From: Aphanomyces cochlioides
Lineage: Eukaryota; Oomycota; Saprolegniomycetes; Saprolegniales; Verrucalvaceae
Assembly: GCA_019828595.1 (NCBI GenBank)
Contig: JAHQRK010000018.1
Coordinates: forward strand, 868,001 to 932,000
Direction of reading: 5' to 3'
Length of the DNA: 64,000 bases
The stretch's first letter is position 1. Every line of letters begins with the position of its first letter. The notes under the pieces are model-generated. The model worked only from the letters and a program-made list of their open reading frames with translations, was not told the DNA's origin and ran no database searches. Shown in pieces: positions 42,121 through 53,524 of this stretch. The position numbers were made by a program, and so were the translations under genes.

Positions 42121-43467
42121 GAGCATCTCCAGCAGTCTCTGAATCCTTCTCTGAAACTGACTTTTTTCTGATTCCAGTGGATAATTTCAGGGAAAACACC
42201 TCCAGCAGTCTCTGGTTTTGACTCTGAAACTGGTTCTCAGGACAACGTGACACTGAGTTTCGAGCGCCGCCACTGAGTTTTGAGCCAAAAAGTCAGGGTT
42301 TTGGGACCAAAACTCAGAGGCACTGACTTTAGTTTCATATTCAGACTTATTATGGTATACAAAATACTAGATATTCACGTTTTATTGGCATGGATGGACG
42401 GCAAAGAGAGCTGCACTATGCCGTCACTCTCTTGATGACCTAGTTTTATAACATTACGCATATCTTCATCATCTCCTGACTCTTCATGTCGCAGGACGCA
42501 AGAACCCTCGGTAACTTGGAGCGCCAGCCAGCTGCTGGCTCTGTTCTGGCTGCATTACAGGTGAACATGTCATAGGACGACTGCCAAAAATCTCGCAAAT
42601 GAAAATTTCTTCCGGTTTTTCGTGAGACATTTTTCAAATAAAAGTACGCACACAAATTTGCGATTTGTGAGAGACTCACGCATTTTATACTCCCAAATTT
42701 AATATACAAAATCTAGTTTTGAGGGATTTCGTTTTCTGAACGGCGTTGATTGTCATCGTGGCCAAGGAAAGTGGGCGGGGCAAAGCGTGGCGTGGGCTTT
42801 CTATAGACGTTCTACTAGAACAAACAAAGTTCGTCCTTCCACTAGGGATGAATGGCTGGGAAAAAGTGGAGGAGAAACAGTAGCGATGAAGGAGGGCTCG
42901 TCCTGCGACGCATACATTGTGTACAAAGCAGAATCCTGCTGATTTTTGAGAAGGGCACCTGAATATATGAAGTTTCTTTCACGCAACATTTCACGTAGCC
43001 TGAGCATCATGAAGGAGTACCGTTGACGCTGGCGCCGCGCTCTTTTCAGGAGCATCGCCTGGACAAGAAGCGACAGCATTGATATTGGCTCTCGCTTACC
43101 AGATAATGTAGCCAATAGAAATCTATAAAGTCATATTTTTATCCAATGAAAATCATTTAAATATGTAATTTGTGTGATTTTTGGTGGAAATCATTGGATT
43201 TTTTCATCCCAAATTGGACTGGTAAAGAAAAAAATACACTGTATCCGGACACACAAATTTAAATGCGAAAGGCGTTTGCGAGATTTTTGGCAGTCGTCCA
43301 TTGCATAAATTAATATAGTATTTAAAATTAGAGGTTTCTGAGCTTTAAATTTCGAGACTGCTGTGAAAATATCGATACTGAAACTCAAACTCAGTTTTCT
43401 GTGCAACTCTCGCCCCTGGATCTCAGGTAAAATTAAGTTTCAGATTCAGTGACTGCTGTGGATGCTC
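42121..43467. mobile_element. Harbinger-like element with GAGCATC termini, TAA duplication
   Basis: The left end GAGCATCTCCAGCAGTCTCT and the right end, read inverted, GAGCATCCACAGCAGTCACT share about 25 bp. TAA flanks both ends (42118-42120 and 43468-43470). Internal copies of CAGCAGTCTCTG follow the left end. GAGCATC(T)CCAGCAG-type ends with TAA duplication are typical of PIF/Harbinger MITEs. A decayed protein fragment remains inside (42801-43115). Confidence 0.7.
42801..43115 (-). pseudogene. N-terminal fragment of a transposase gene
   Basis: The frame includes LVQAMLLKRARRQRQRYSF, MLRERNFIYSGALLKNQQDS, MYASQDEPSFIATVSPP and then loses similarity. The pattern (charged helix, Y..., then DEPSFIATVS) resembles the N-terminus of oomycete PIF-like transposases that begin before the DDE domain. 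The rest is missing. It lies within the 42121-43467 element. Confidence 0.4.
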
Positions 43468-43828
43468 TAAGTCTGATTTTGATTTGAATGAATGTCAATA
43501 CGGAGTTTTCGCAAACTCGATTATAATAGATTTGATTATAGAATATCGATTTTCGAGAGTGCCTATGATAATTCATAAATCTATAGTCAAATTTTGATGA
43601 AAAATGATTACAGTGTATATTGTGCTTTGCACCCAACTTGGCAGCTGATTTAGACCCTTAATTGGGTGCAATACGAGGGCTAAATCTGCTCGTAGAATTA
43701 CAAATCTGTGACAGAATAATCATTATTCTGCCTCGGAGTAAGGCAAATCGACAGGTAAATTTAGATTACATGTCGATGGTTTCACAAGTCGCGACTCTTG
43801 TTATCGACGCAATCCTGAAACATCAACG

Positions 43829-44671
43829 ATGACGCTTCTCGTGCCACTGCCAACAACAATCACTGTCTTTCACTCTGTCAAAGTTGGCAAGCCTCATGGA
43901 GAAAGCCGCACATATGCTGAGCCAGGTGCAAGCTTTGCCTTTGACATCATCAACGAGACACACAGTGTTCTCCGACTTAAAGTCTCTGAGCGTGTTGCTC
44001 AAGTCGTGCAGCGCTATGATGCTGCCCATGCAACAACAAAGGACAGGTCTACACTGCTCTTTGATGAGACCTTCTCAATCCTCTTGAAACCAGCTGCAAC
44101 AACACCCCAAGCAAAGTACACTGTAATCGACGAATCCAACTTTAAAGACATGGTGAAAGTTGCTTGGAACAATCACAACAAACGCAACAGTGGAGGTGCC
44201 TTTAAGCTTGAATTGTTTGTTTACCTTGAAAGGCAAGACCGTAGCTCGAGACAAATTAGACGCTCTGACCCAAAGCGCAGAGCCGAGTTGGCTCAAAGAA
44301 TTCTTTCACAAGATCGACAGAGTCAACCTGGACCTTGTGAACTGCAGTACATTAGTACTGTATTGTCGCGACAGTTGACTGAGCCTGACATTGTGAATTT
44401 ACCTGAAAATCCAACTGTGCTACAACTACGACACATTGACCAAGAATGCGCGGCCTTGCAGAGTGAAAGAGAAGCTCGTTTGGCTCAGTCGGAGTTGGAC
44501 TATCGTCCGATTCGGTTTATGGTGAATGGTAGTGTCGTCAATCAATTGGTCATTGTAGCCGACTTGCGAAGCATTTTGGGGCTCCCACAATTCGATCTCT
44601 ACGCTCCTTACAGACCTCCAACAGAGGTGGCCGCTCCAGAAACCAATATGCAGGACATTGATCATGAGTAG
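43829..44671 (+). CDS. Unknown 280-residue protein carried by the Tc1/IS630 element
   Basis: The frame starts MTLLVPLPTTITVFHSVKVG and is open for 280 codons. The N-terminal half looks globular and may be a ubiquitin-like or PB1-like beta-grasp (DRSTLLFDETFSILLKP, then AKYTVIDESNFKDMVKVAW and KLELFVYLERQ). The middle is Arg/Gln-rich and helical. The C-terminal part has FMVNGSVVNQLVIVADLRSI. No catalytic motif is recognisable. The frame is intact while the transposase in the same element is broken, so it may be maintained elsewhere in the family or recently captured. The PB1 idea is only a fold impression. Confidence 0.55.
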   Translation: MTLLVPLPTTITVFHSVKVGKPHGESRTYAEPGASFAFDIINETHSVLRLKVSERVAQVVQRYDAAHATTKDRSTLLFDETFSILLKPAATTPQAKYTVIDESNFKDMVKVAWNNHNKRNSGGAFKLELFVYLERQDRSSRQIRRSDPKRRAELAQRILSQDRQSQPGPCELQYISTVLSRQLTEPDIVNLPENPTVLQLRHIDQECAALQSEREARLAQSELDYRPIRFMVNGSVVNQLVIVADLRSILGLPQFDLYAPYRPPTEVAAPETNMQDIDHE

Positions 44672-44748
44672 TTAGCGTCGTTTGCTCTAGAATGACTAAG
44701 TTGTAGTGAATTGACAAAGACAACATTCAATGGATATTAGATATCATC

Positions 44749-45754
44749 TTATTCAAAAGTACACTTGGAGCAATTCAAATGGGCGAGTTCATATTCACAG
44801 TGGTGATAAAGATTGATGCCAGGATTGTCTGCTGGTTTGGATTCAAGACATCGACTCAATGCTACTTCCAATGTTCGCTTGATGTCTTCTCGAAAGGCCA
44901 ATGGATATTTCAAAATCCATTTTTTCAACTGAGCAAATGCAACTTCAATGGGATTGAGCTGGGGAGATTAAGGGGGGAGAAAAAACAGCAATGCACCACG
45001 GCTATGGACAGCCAACTCCAACTCATTGTACATATGAATTTTCGCGTTGTCCATGGTCAATATTGACCTTGGCAATGGCCAAGGATTCAGATAAGGGATA
45101 ATTTTTGTACACATGACATCGTGAAATTTAACACGATCAAACGTACCCTCTGTGAAATCCCAGCCAAAAAATCCATTGCAATCAAAGGCTGAAAGAACAG
45201 ATACCCTTTGACCACGGCTGAAGGGAAGATTCACAACCGCAGGGGTATTTCGACGGGACCATGCATATTTCCGAAGTGCATCACGCGCGTCTTTTGATGT
45301 CTCGTCCACGAAGACTAATTGACATGGATGATTGTGGAATGGTTCAAGACGCCGACGATAATTTTGGAGCTCTATGGCACTGCTCTCTTGGGCTCTTTTT
45401 TCTTATACTTTACGTGTCAGTTGTAAGTGAAATCGCAGTGCGCGGCAAATTGTGGAGGCACTTGTGTTCTTAAGACGGGGGAAATGGGATCGTAGAGCGA
45501 GTTGTAGCTCTTCAATATAGAAGCAAGGATGGCTCGATGCGTACATGTTGACAAACTCAATCACATCAGGACCCCATCTTGATCCAGATTTCGATCGTTT
45601 ATGGGCAGCAACATGGCCAAGACGTTTGAACTGTTGGTACCATCGTGTTATCGATCTCACGGACATACCTAGAACAAGGCGTATCCTTCACATCCAAACC
45701 ATAGACATATCGTAGAACCACAGAGCGCCATCTCATGTCTTTGCTGTGCGTCAT
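44749..45754 (-). pseudogene. Broken Tc1/IS630-like DDE transposase
   Basis: Read from ATG 45754: MTHSKDMRWRSVVLRYVYGL, then a frame change near 45670, then SVRSITRWYQQFKRLGHVAA (helix-turn-helix). The catalytic part follows with LVFVDETSKDARDAL (first D), RSILTMDNAKIHMYNE (second D), and LPP-stop-SPQLNPIEVAF (third acidic residue E). Two nonsense codons (TAA at 45400-45402 and at 44968-44970, the latter at the usual Tyr of PPYSP) plus the frameshift make it inactive. The end KCTFE-stop at 44749 is normal in length for the family. Confidence 0.75.
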
Positions 45755-46463
45755 GATGAAACGACTATGCCCGTTTCTCTATTTTTATGATCGTCGACCT
45801 AGCAGATTTATAGCAATTCCTCCAGAATACCGCTTTGATAGCTGCAAAATTGACAGAGTTATGTAAGTCGGCCGTTTGTCTTGAGTACGGCTTGTCTAAG
45901 TCTGTCGATACAATCCCTCGTCGTTGTGTTAATCTGTGTTACAGGACCCTTAATCTGTCGTTACAGCTACGTAAATGGGGAGATTTAGACCCGGAATAGC
46001 CATATAAGTCGCAAACCACAATAGATCGCCCTCTATAATCATGAAAAATTTCCTCTGTCGATTTATATACTGTGTCATATAATATCGATGAAGTCGCAAA
46101 TAATGAATAGAATTTGAGAGAATAATATACATGCAAGCCACCAACCGCTTTGTTCCTGCTTTCATAAGTCCAAACAAGGCCACGCAAATCACGTCATTCA
46201 AGGGTTCAGATTGAGATCGTTCTTGAGGTATCATTAACCATATATTTCGAGCAGATATAGCATTGTCGAACGCAAGCATGATGTTCAGTTGTTCAAGCAA
46301 TCACAACGACACCCAGAACCTCTGTCACTCATTACACCAGCTTATAGTCAAAATCTATAATTTCAATGAACTGCGAAAAGAATTTCTGAGTGTTGATTAT
46401 ACTATAGGCTTGACTATGGGCTATAATATAATCACATCTATAATCGAAGTTGCGAAAACTCTC

Positions 46464-46691
46464 TAATAAGTCTGATTTTGATTTGCGCGTGCTGAACAAT
46501 TTTTTGCCAGCAAGGCAAGCGTTCTTGCAGCACATGCCACTGCAAATTCTTGTAGCCTCTTCAACCGAAGCCTGCTGGCTAGGCTCACTGAACACAAACT
46601 CGAGAGGGTTGTATTGGTCGTCATCGCTCGAATAGAGGGATTCATCGACCTCGTCGGCGACGTAGCCTTCATCGCTCTCGCTTCCACTCAT
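46464..46691 (-). pseudogene. 5' fragment of a transposon-type gene cut by the Tc1/IS630 element
   Basis: The frame starts MSGSESDEGYVADEVDESL and includes NPLEFVFSEPSQQASVEE, then the cysteine cluster CSGMCCKNACLAGK. It runs into the right terminus of the 43501-46463 element at codon ~75. The acidic start followed by a C-x3-CC-x3-C cluster resembles the N-terminus of multi-copy oomycete transposon proteins. The remainder is absent next to the left end of the element. Confidence 0.4.
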
Positions 46692-46910
46692 GTGATGTTT
46701 AATACAACTGACCACACGAAAAGTGTTTTTTTCTGTTATCTCAAAAATAAGATTTCAGAGTGCGAAAACTTTGAAGTCGTTTATCTCAGCAATTAATTTT
46801 GCAAGGAAGTCCGATTTTGTTTTCCATGGCTTCAGATGCAATTGCTCGTCAAAGGAAAAACAACCGTGACCAGTCAAAGCTTTACTCTTGTGCTGTCACC
46901 TTCGATATAG

Positions 46911-47754
46911 CTACACACTGCGCTCTACTTGTTTCATGACATGATGGACAACAAAATATCTGGTTTTTTCGTGTATTTCAAGGACACAGTCGCCACCGTC
47001 GTAGTGGCAAGCAGCAGTGAAGCAAGCCAAGTCACAACGCCGATTTCCCACCCAGTCCCAGCTGCAGTTCGCTCCACAGAAAACATGACAATTGGCAACT
47101 TTGATGCACAGCGGTATTCCATCCACGACTATACTTGTCGTGAGTGACAAGTCCACGACTCCAGTAGTAGCGGAATCGGATTGCCACTTAGATCAATCGT
47201 CACCCCGCGTTGAGCTAACGTCCATGGAATCTCAGTGAGATGATTGACGGATTGGACGTTTGGTATGCTGAGTAGACCACGTGGGACGCTTGTCAAGCTA
47301 ACGTTAGTCAAGTGGCTCCAGCTCTCAAACACCGTCTCGGGAGTTTCGACAAGTGGACAATGCTCAATCTTCATGGCAACGAGCGAGGGGGGAATATTGT
47401 GCACGAGAGAGATTGTGGAATAGACTGCAGCTGGCTTTGCCGAATGCCGACGTTCTTGATAGTTGGAGGAAGGGATATATTCCATGTTTTCATGCCGGTC
47501 AAGGACAGTGAGATGATGCTCAGTTGGCCGAAAGGCTCGAGAGTCTCGAAAGCCAAGCCGTTTGGTGTTGGACCAAGATGCAGATAGAATAAACTCGATG
47601 TGGTGGAGGGATAGCAATGCACTGGGGTCTTCAATGCCAAGCATGCGTCACGCAATGAGATGGACACGGTGAACGATACCACCAACCGCGTGACTGACGA
47701 GGATTGTGCAGACAGTTCCCCACACAATACAGCGCTAAGAAAGCCAAGTCGCAA
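46911..47754 (-). pseudogene. LRR-LNR receptor-like gene remnant
   Basis: Minus-strand frames show degenerate leucine-rich repeats (LPPTIKNVGIRQSQLQSIP; then PPSLVAMKIEHCPLVETP and HLTEIPWTLAQRGVTIDLSG) followed by a Notch/Lin-12 repeat (CSWDWVGNRRCDLACFTAAC and HYDGGDC). This domain pair is found in oomycete LRR receptor kinases and surface proteins. The two LRR halves lie in different frames; adding one base to the G6 run at 47387-47392 would join them, so the break is a frameshift or a sequencing error. Any transmembrane or kinase part is missing: the frame stops at 46911. Signal peptide and start are not identifiable. Confidence 0.55.
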
Positions 47755-48395
47755 AGCTAATCAATCGCCCTTTAAATGTACGCTGTCAATCGACGAAAAA
47801 TCAGCTCGCCATGGTAATCCTCAAGAGAAGATTGTTGTCGTGCGCCACTGCGTTGTGCTGTCAATTGGACAACAGCGACCTCTCGACACATTCAGTTACC
47901 TCAGCGATAGTCAAGTTGCCAACGCTATGCTCAACTTGTAGGTCACTCCATGACTTGATGGAATGCAAAATATAGCTGTAGCCTTGCTCATTGCTTTCTC
48001 CTCTTGGGAAATATCACGCCGAGCTGATTTTTTCGTGTACTTACAACGACCGATGTCCAAGTGTCGATGCTCCACTCGTCGTCAGAATCGCCGGCGGTGA
48101 CGCCAAGGCTACTGCTGAATTTAGCTCTTCAGCGGCATATGATAGCTGTCGAGCTCTCGGGGGTGGTAGACTGATTGGATTCCCTCGGCGCTCGTTGCAT
48201 TTCAACTTGGCTAGATCCATCGAACTGTCATCACCATGGAGAAGAGGACCAAGTTGAAAATGTTTTTGCCATGGCGGCGAGCTGAGAGTTGAAAGGTGCT
48301 TCATTTCGAAGAGTAAGACGGAAGACAGACCGACGGAACATTTGAGCATAGAGAGAATGGATGGCCACGTCTTTGTCGAGCTGGTAAGGTAAAAA

Positions 48396-49952
48396 ACAGG
48401 TCATCGCCGGGTCAGGTCACGCTTCCAGGTCACGTGACCTAGACGTGATCTAAGGTGATCTTGACGTCAATAATTCTCTCACCAAATTTAGGTCACGCCA
48501 TCGTAACTGTCGTCGGAGGTGTTTGTGCTTGGTAGCTGACGACCCAACCTGCAGACAAAAACTTCTTTGCATTATGGGTGACTGTAGTTGTCATGCCGAG
48601 ATGGCATGTCCTGGAGTAAATCCACCATGAACAAGTGATAAATAACAGCCTAGGTCGAAAGCATGTCACGAAAGGCAATCAATGTCATGCTGCTGCATTT
48701 ACTGCACAGTTATCTCTTTCCATAGACCCTGGGGGAAATAATCTAATGTGCAGACTGGAGATATTTTTGCACGATATTCATGGCTTGGAAATGTATGCTT
48801 GGCCATCGCCATGCCAAATGCCAAATTGCATGAGCTCAGTAGGTTTGAGTAGACCACTTCCATCCCGCCATCCCACTAAACTCGTGAATCAAAAGCAAGC
48901 AAAGAACTTCTGACTTGCATACAAGAGCTTGGGCGTGATTCCAACTACTCTGCACTGTCATACGCCAAACACTCAGGGAAAGCATATAACTTCGTCATGA
49001 TTCTCGAGTGGTTTTGAGAACGATGGATGAACTTCAGTATCGGAGTCTTCCGCCCTACTAGATATAAGAAGAGTGTTAGATGTAGGATAGACTTCTGCTG
49101 TCCATTAGTCTCAGTCTATCAACAGGACGAATGTTCTTGTTGTCATCATTACTTCATTGCACCGAATTCTGTGGCAAACTCGTGCCAACTGGAACAACTG
49201 AAATGACAATTCGAAGGCATTGTTACCCAACTACTTGCTAGTCTAGCAAGTAGTAGGAAAGAAAGGGCATTGATCTTTAGATGTAACCGTGCCATGTCTG
49301 GCACATAGATGAAGGCGTGGTCTACGCATTGACCGGGTAGCGGGGCCCGCGCTCGGCTGTGTGAATGACTGGCCTTGGGAGATTCAACTTCTGTGATAGC
49401 CAACGAGAAACAAGATAAGACTTAGGTTGCTTTAACTCCCACATGTGCTGTCATAACTATCAAGAAAACTGGCGCCATTTGTGCAATGATATCTTTATTG
49501 GATAGCAGGGTGGGGAGTAAGGGATCAGTTTCCCAAGTGCAGTTGGAACATTTCAAATCGTGCAAGAAATCACAACTTCCAGACGTCGTCAGTCACAAGT
49601 TAACTAAATACATCACGTTGCACTGTCCTAACAGTCTTAAGTATACTCCTTGCTCTCGAATAATCGTGAGCTCAGTTGCTTGGTTTAGAACTCAGTGCAA
49701 ACATTCAAGGAGCTTCGTAAAGATGTACTAGTAAACAGGAACAACAACCTGTGTTTGCCTCGGATCATTGATACAGATATACCAACTACGAGCTTGGCAA
49801 GGAGGACGCTAGTTGCCAGCGGACACCTCTTCCTCACCTGTGACCTCGTCAAAAAATGTGTGATCCCGGCATGACCTGAGTGTGACCTACGCATGACCTA
49901 GCCAAAATCATTATCTTGACCAGACATGTGACCTGACCACAAATTGACCTGT
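48396..49952. mobile_element. Possible element with AGGTCA-rich terminal repeats
   Basis: The left end ACAGGTCATCGCCGGGTCAG and the right end read inverted, ACAGGTCAATTTGTGGTCAG, share a start and are both followed by GTCAC and several more AGGTCA copies (48396-48495 and 49845-49952). Such clustered subterminal hexamers inside inverted ends are usual for hAT or Mutator-type transposons. No transposase, no complete gene and no clear target duplication were found. The interior (48500-49840) has no supported coding region. Confidence 0.45.
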
Positions 49953-50600
49953 AATGGATTCTTCCGTCGAGCTCGTTGGAGTCGAGTTTGTTGTTTCTAT
50001 TTTGGGCTGGTCGCACGTTTGGTCAGGAGAAACTAAAAATACGGGTTAGCGTCAGACAAATGCGGTCGGAAGGGCCACGCGCGACACGTGCGTTCAGAGT
50101 GCCATGCTCAATAACATGTCCAAGCGATGAGGAACGGGAACACGACACATCGACGGAGTCTTGTGTCATGTTGTTCATGCGATTTTTATTCCTCCAACAA
50201 GATTGTTGGATTCATCCACAATGCAATGGCTTGTCCCATGGAGCTCTCTGTTGATCGTCGTACTATGTTCGCAGGGTGTTGAATTCTAGGTGACGCATTG
50301 GCGTCTTTGCCGTCACTGAATGTTTCGAGAGATGCAAAAATTATGAATAAAGAGGATGGAATATCAAACAAACTATACACTATGCATTTCTTGTGGCGTC
50401 AAGTGGAGACGTTCTACTTCTTTGTGGCTGTTTTGTCGTCTGGCTGTATCTGTGAAACGTGACGACGATGGCTAGACGACTGGTGATTTACCTGATTATG
50501 TCGGTACATGTTCTCAAATGGATGTCCTTACTGGAGAAGCCTGTCGTATGGTTTTGTCTTGTTAAAGAGATGCGCTTGTGTTTTAATCCACTGGACAGGA
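49953..50600. other. No supported gene
   Basis: This stretch lies between the AGGTCA-rich element and the fatty-acid-synthase remnant. The short reading frames here have no recognisable motifs. Confidence 0.35.
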
Positions 50601-51506
50601 GAGGCAAATTGATAAGCAATTCGATCACCAGCAACCAAACAAGCTCATCCAAGGGAGTGGTGTCCCAGTTGGCTAACAGAGATGACAGCACTGGACTGCC
50701 CGTTAAATCGGCAACTTCTTGAACGTACTCCTTCGAGGTGCTGAATGGTTTGGCGATCAAATTCGGGATGTAGTTGTTCTCCAGAAGCGCTCTGTTGCCA
50801 TACAAAATTTCCTTCTTAAATTTGGGACGCATTAGCTCTCAGAACGCTGGCACACCACCAAGCAACCATCGCGAGTGGAATCGAACATCGAGCCCGCTCA
50901 ACGGAATCGTAGCCGTACCACGCTTCAAAGTAAATGGCTTGTCCTGAGTCGCCAAAGTATTCTTCTGGGATTCAACAACTGCCAAGGATTCCTGAATCAA
51001 ACCTTCCAGGCCAACAGAGTCTAATGCCGAAGGTTGCTCACGGACAGTTGTCATAACACGTGAGAGAACTTCCAAGTTGACCAAGTCACCAGCCACGACA
51101 TATTGACTGTCTTGGACGTTGAAGTTGACAACTTGACACAGTTTACTCTTTTCAATCATGTCGACAAGTTTGAACAGAGCTGTCTCGTCAAACAATTTAG
51201 AGCCAACACGGCTGGGATTTGCTGCGACCATGCCAAAGTCAGACATTCCGCGCTCGTCACGTTCAACAGCGTTCTGCATGACCATTCCCCGCAAAAATGC
51301 AAATTCTGCTAAGTCTGGTGTGGACAAAATCTCAGCGAAGGAACTCAAGGCGGCATATTCACCCAAAGAATGCCCAGCAAAGTAACAATCGTTTGGCACA
51401 ACACCATGCGACTTGGCTTCGTTGTATAGAGCCTTCTCCATCAATACCAAAGCTGGTTGAGTAAACTGGGTTGCAAATAGAAGACCCATTGGGGCGCTAA
51501 ATGTAA
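50601..51506 (-). pseudogene. Fungal-type fatty acid synthase (malonyl/palmitoyl transferase) fragment
   Basis: The minus-strand frame reads TFSAPMGLLFATQFTQPALV, then the acyltransferase active-site motif CYFAGHSLGEYAALSSF, FLRGMVMQNAVERDERG and FGMVAANPSRV. It then runs to FHSRWLLGGVPAF, and after a TGA at 50839-50841 it continues in the same frame with LENNYIPNLIAKPFSTSKEY and LTGSPVLSSLLANWD. This is the MPT domain and its exit strand from the beta part of a type I (fungal-like) synthase. The 5' side is cut by a MITE at 51507, the 3' side runs into unrelated sequence, and the in-frame stop lies within conserved sequence, so it is a dead fragment. Confidence 0.8.
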
Positions 51507-51680
51507 GGGCCCGTCTGGCAACCGAAAATATTACAATAAATAAGCCCAAAATGGCATTTTGAGGCCAAATTCAATAATATAGGTAAAAATATGACCTTGA
51601 TTATATCAGAGAGTTTTGCACCAAATCCAATATTTTTGGTTGGGATATACTCACTGGAGGCTCCCAAAATGCCACTAATC
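51507..51680. mobile_element. Truncated MITE of the GGGCCCGTCTGGCAACC family
   Basis: The left end GGGCCCGTCTGGCAACCG is preceded by TAA. The following 165 bp match the complete copies at 53525-53797 and 54087-54358 up to CTCCCAAAATGCCA, then similarity stops. It interrupts the fatty acid synthase remnant. Confidence 0.65.
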
Positions 51681-53521
51681 GTAATTCGTCGAGAGAAATA
51701 CAAATTTTAAGTATGAGAAATGTGAATCGCTGAGAGAACTCTCAGTATTTTCGTGCATCGGCCATTAATTTGATCCGAAATATATGATATTTTGTATTGC
51801 CTCACTATTGGAGATATCTTGTCGAATTTGCTGAGGATGGCCTCAGCAATAGGGTGGGCCAATAGAGTAACTAAAAATTCAAAAAATGTACCCAATCATG
51901 CCAAAACAAATCATAACGTTATCATTTATAGGAACGGAGTAGGCATTGGAGACAATGAAGCATTCACCATGTTCACTAGTAAGACGTATCTACAACACTA
52001 GGTAGCCTATACATTGACTAGCTGCAATTTTGTGGATTTTATATCGAAATTCCACCTCGCTAAGCCGAGAAAGCCTCCATCATGTTGACCCATTGTAGCT
52101 GAAAAAGTGCAAATACTAAGAGCACTAACTCCAGTTTGAAGCTATAGTTTGGAATTTCATTTGTATCGTCTGTTCAAATGATAACAGCATATAAAATGAT
52201 GTCTATGTATGAAACTTCTATTGCTCTGCTGTGAAAACAAGGCACGCTTTGACAGTTTCGCGCCACGACTGTCTCAAACTGTGTCTTGTACACGAGTTTT
52301 CAAATCAGCATGATCATTCTTGCAAATGTCATGTTCAGAGGGAGTTGTAGATTAGTGTATTGTGATTGGAAATCGTAGGAACAGATTGCCTACATTTCGA
52401 TTTTGACGAATCAAAGTAACTTTTAAATTTAATTGGCTGAATTTGAATTGATTTGAGATCTCGCTGTTGCGCCAAGTTGAAACTTTGCGAGTACCATCCC
52501 GGTGAGCAAACACCATGAGCTTGTATCCAGCTCAGACGTAACGTGTACTATTCTAATGCCGAACGAATCGTTTTTTAAATGAATTTAATACACTATCACG
52601 ATTGTGTGTCGCGAATATCTGTTTCATGGCAAAGGTATCAGCATTGCTAGAAAGCGTCAAGCACCATACTCAGGGGGGGGTGCTCAATACTGCGCACATG
52701 CATAGAGATATGAAATGCAGTCTGACGACGCAGTTTGCATTACCACGGTTTGACTCTGTTCATACTCGTCTCATGGTCTATTCATCACGAGACGAATATG
52801 AACCAAGTCAAACAGTGGTTAGATTATACACCTACAACAAAGGTGAAGCTACGGTGTCCTATGTAATGTTTGGTTATTTAGTTATTGAGGAATGTTAAGG
52901 TCGGAAGCGAGATACGGCAAGTGTCCTTTGTTTGAGGGTATCAAGACCATGATCGTATATTCAAGTCTTTCTCTCTATATCGAGCTTCAGCTGTCGCCTA
53001 AAGCTTCTTGCGACTTCGCATTACATAAGTAGAAAGTACGCATGCATGCCGTGCCGCTCTTACCGGCTCGTGATCTTTTGTGCACGCTCAAAACACTCGA
53101 TAGATGATACCAACAACATGATTGGTCAATATAAAGAGATTTTATAGATGTTTGATTGGTCAATGAAACGTAGGAATTTCGGTCCTACAATTTGGCAAAA
53201 ATTTCAGTCAAAACGAAATTCATACTTTAATCAAGTTAATGTGTGAGGTATTTTTTCGAAAAAATGGAAAATATCAGAATATTGTTCCTACGATTCGTCA
53301 AAATATCAAATATAACTCCTACGTTTTCCGACTTTTGAGATATTAAACTTTTACTACGCATTATGTATGATCTGGGCAAAGCAAACGTTCATCTCTGTCG
53401 TTGTCATCACTTGAAAGTCTAGCTACATAATGATATTAAACGCCATGTGTATTGCATGAGCGCTACGAACTCTTTTGCTATTTGCAGCCGGAAGTGGCTT
53501 GGCGACAACTCTGAAAATCAC
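51681..53521. other. AT-rich intergenic sequence, no gene
   Basis: No conserved coding sequence is supported. The 98-codon plus-strand frame at 52602-52898 has no motif, and its codon use looks random. Scattered CCTACG/CGTAGG motifs and ATTGGTCAAT repeats occur at 52.4 and 53.1-53.3 kb. Confidence 0.4.
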
Positions 53522-53524
53522 TTA

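Larger units (their letters stand above)
43501..46463. mobile_element. Tc1/IS630-type element, 2963 bp, TA duplication, two genes
   Basis: Left terminus CGGAGTTTTCGCAAACTCGA and right terminus (inverted) GAGAGTTTTCGCAACTTCGA share about 25 bp, and both run on into TTATA-rich sequence. TA flanks at 43499-43500 and 46464-46465. The element holds a decayed DDE transposase (minus, 44749-45754) and an intact 280-residue reading frame of unknown function (plus, 43829-44671). It is larger than ordinary 1.3-2 kb Tc1 elements. A region at 45950-46300 has an open minus-strand frame that I cannot assign. Confidence 0.72.

Noticed and set aside
48396..49952. AGGTCA clusters as nuclear-receptor response elements
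   Set aside because: Nuclear receptors are not expected in this kind of organism. The clusters sit at the two ends of a putative transposon, which is the simpler explanation.
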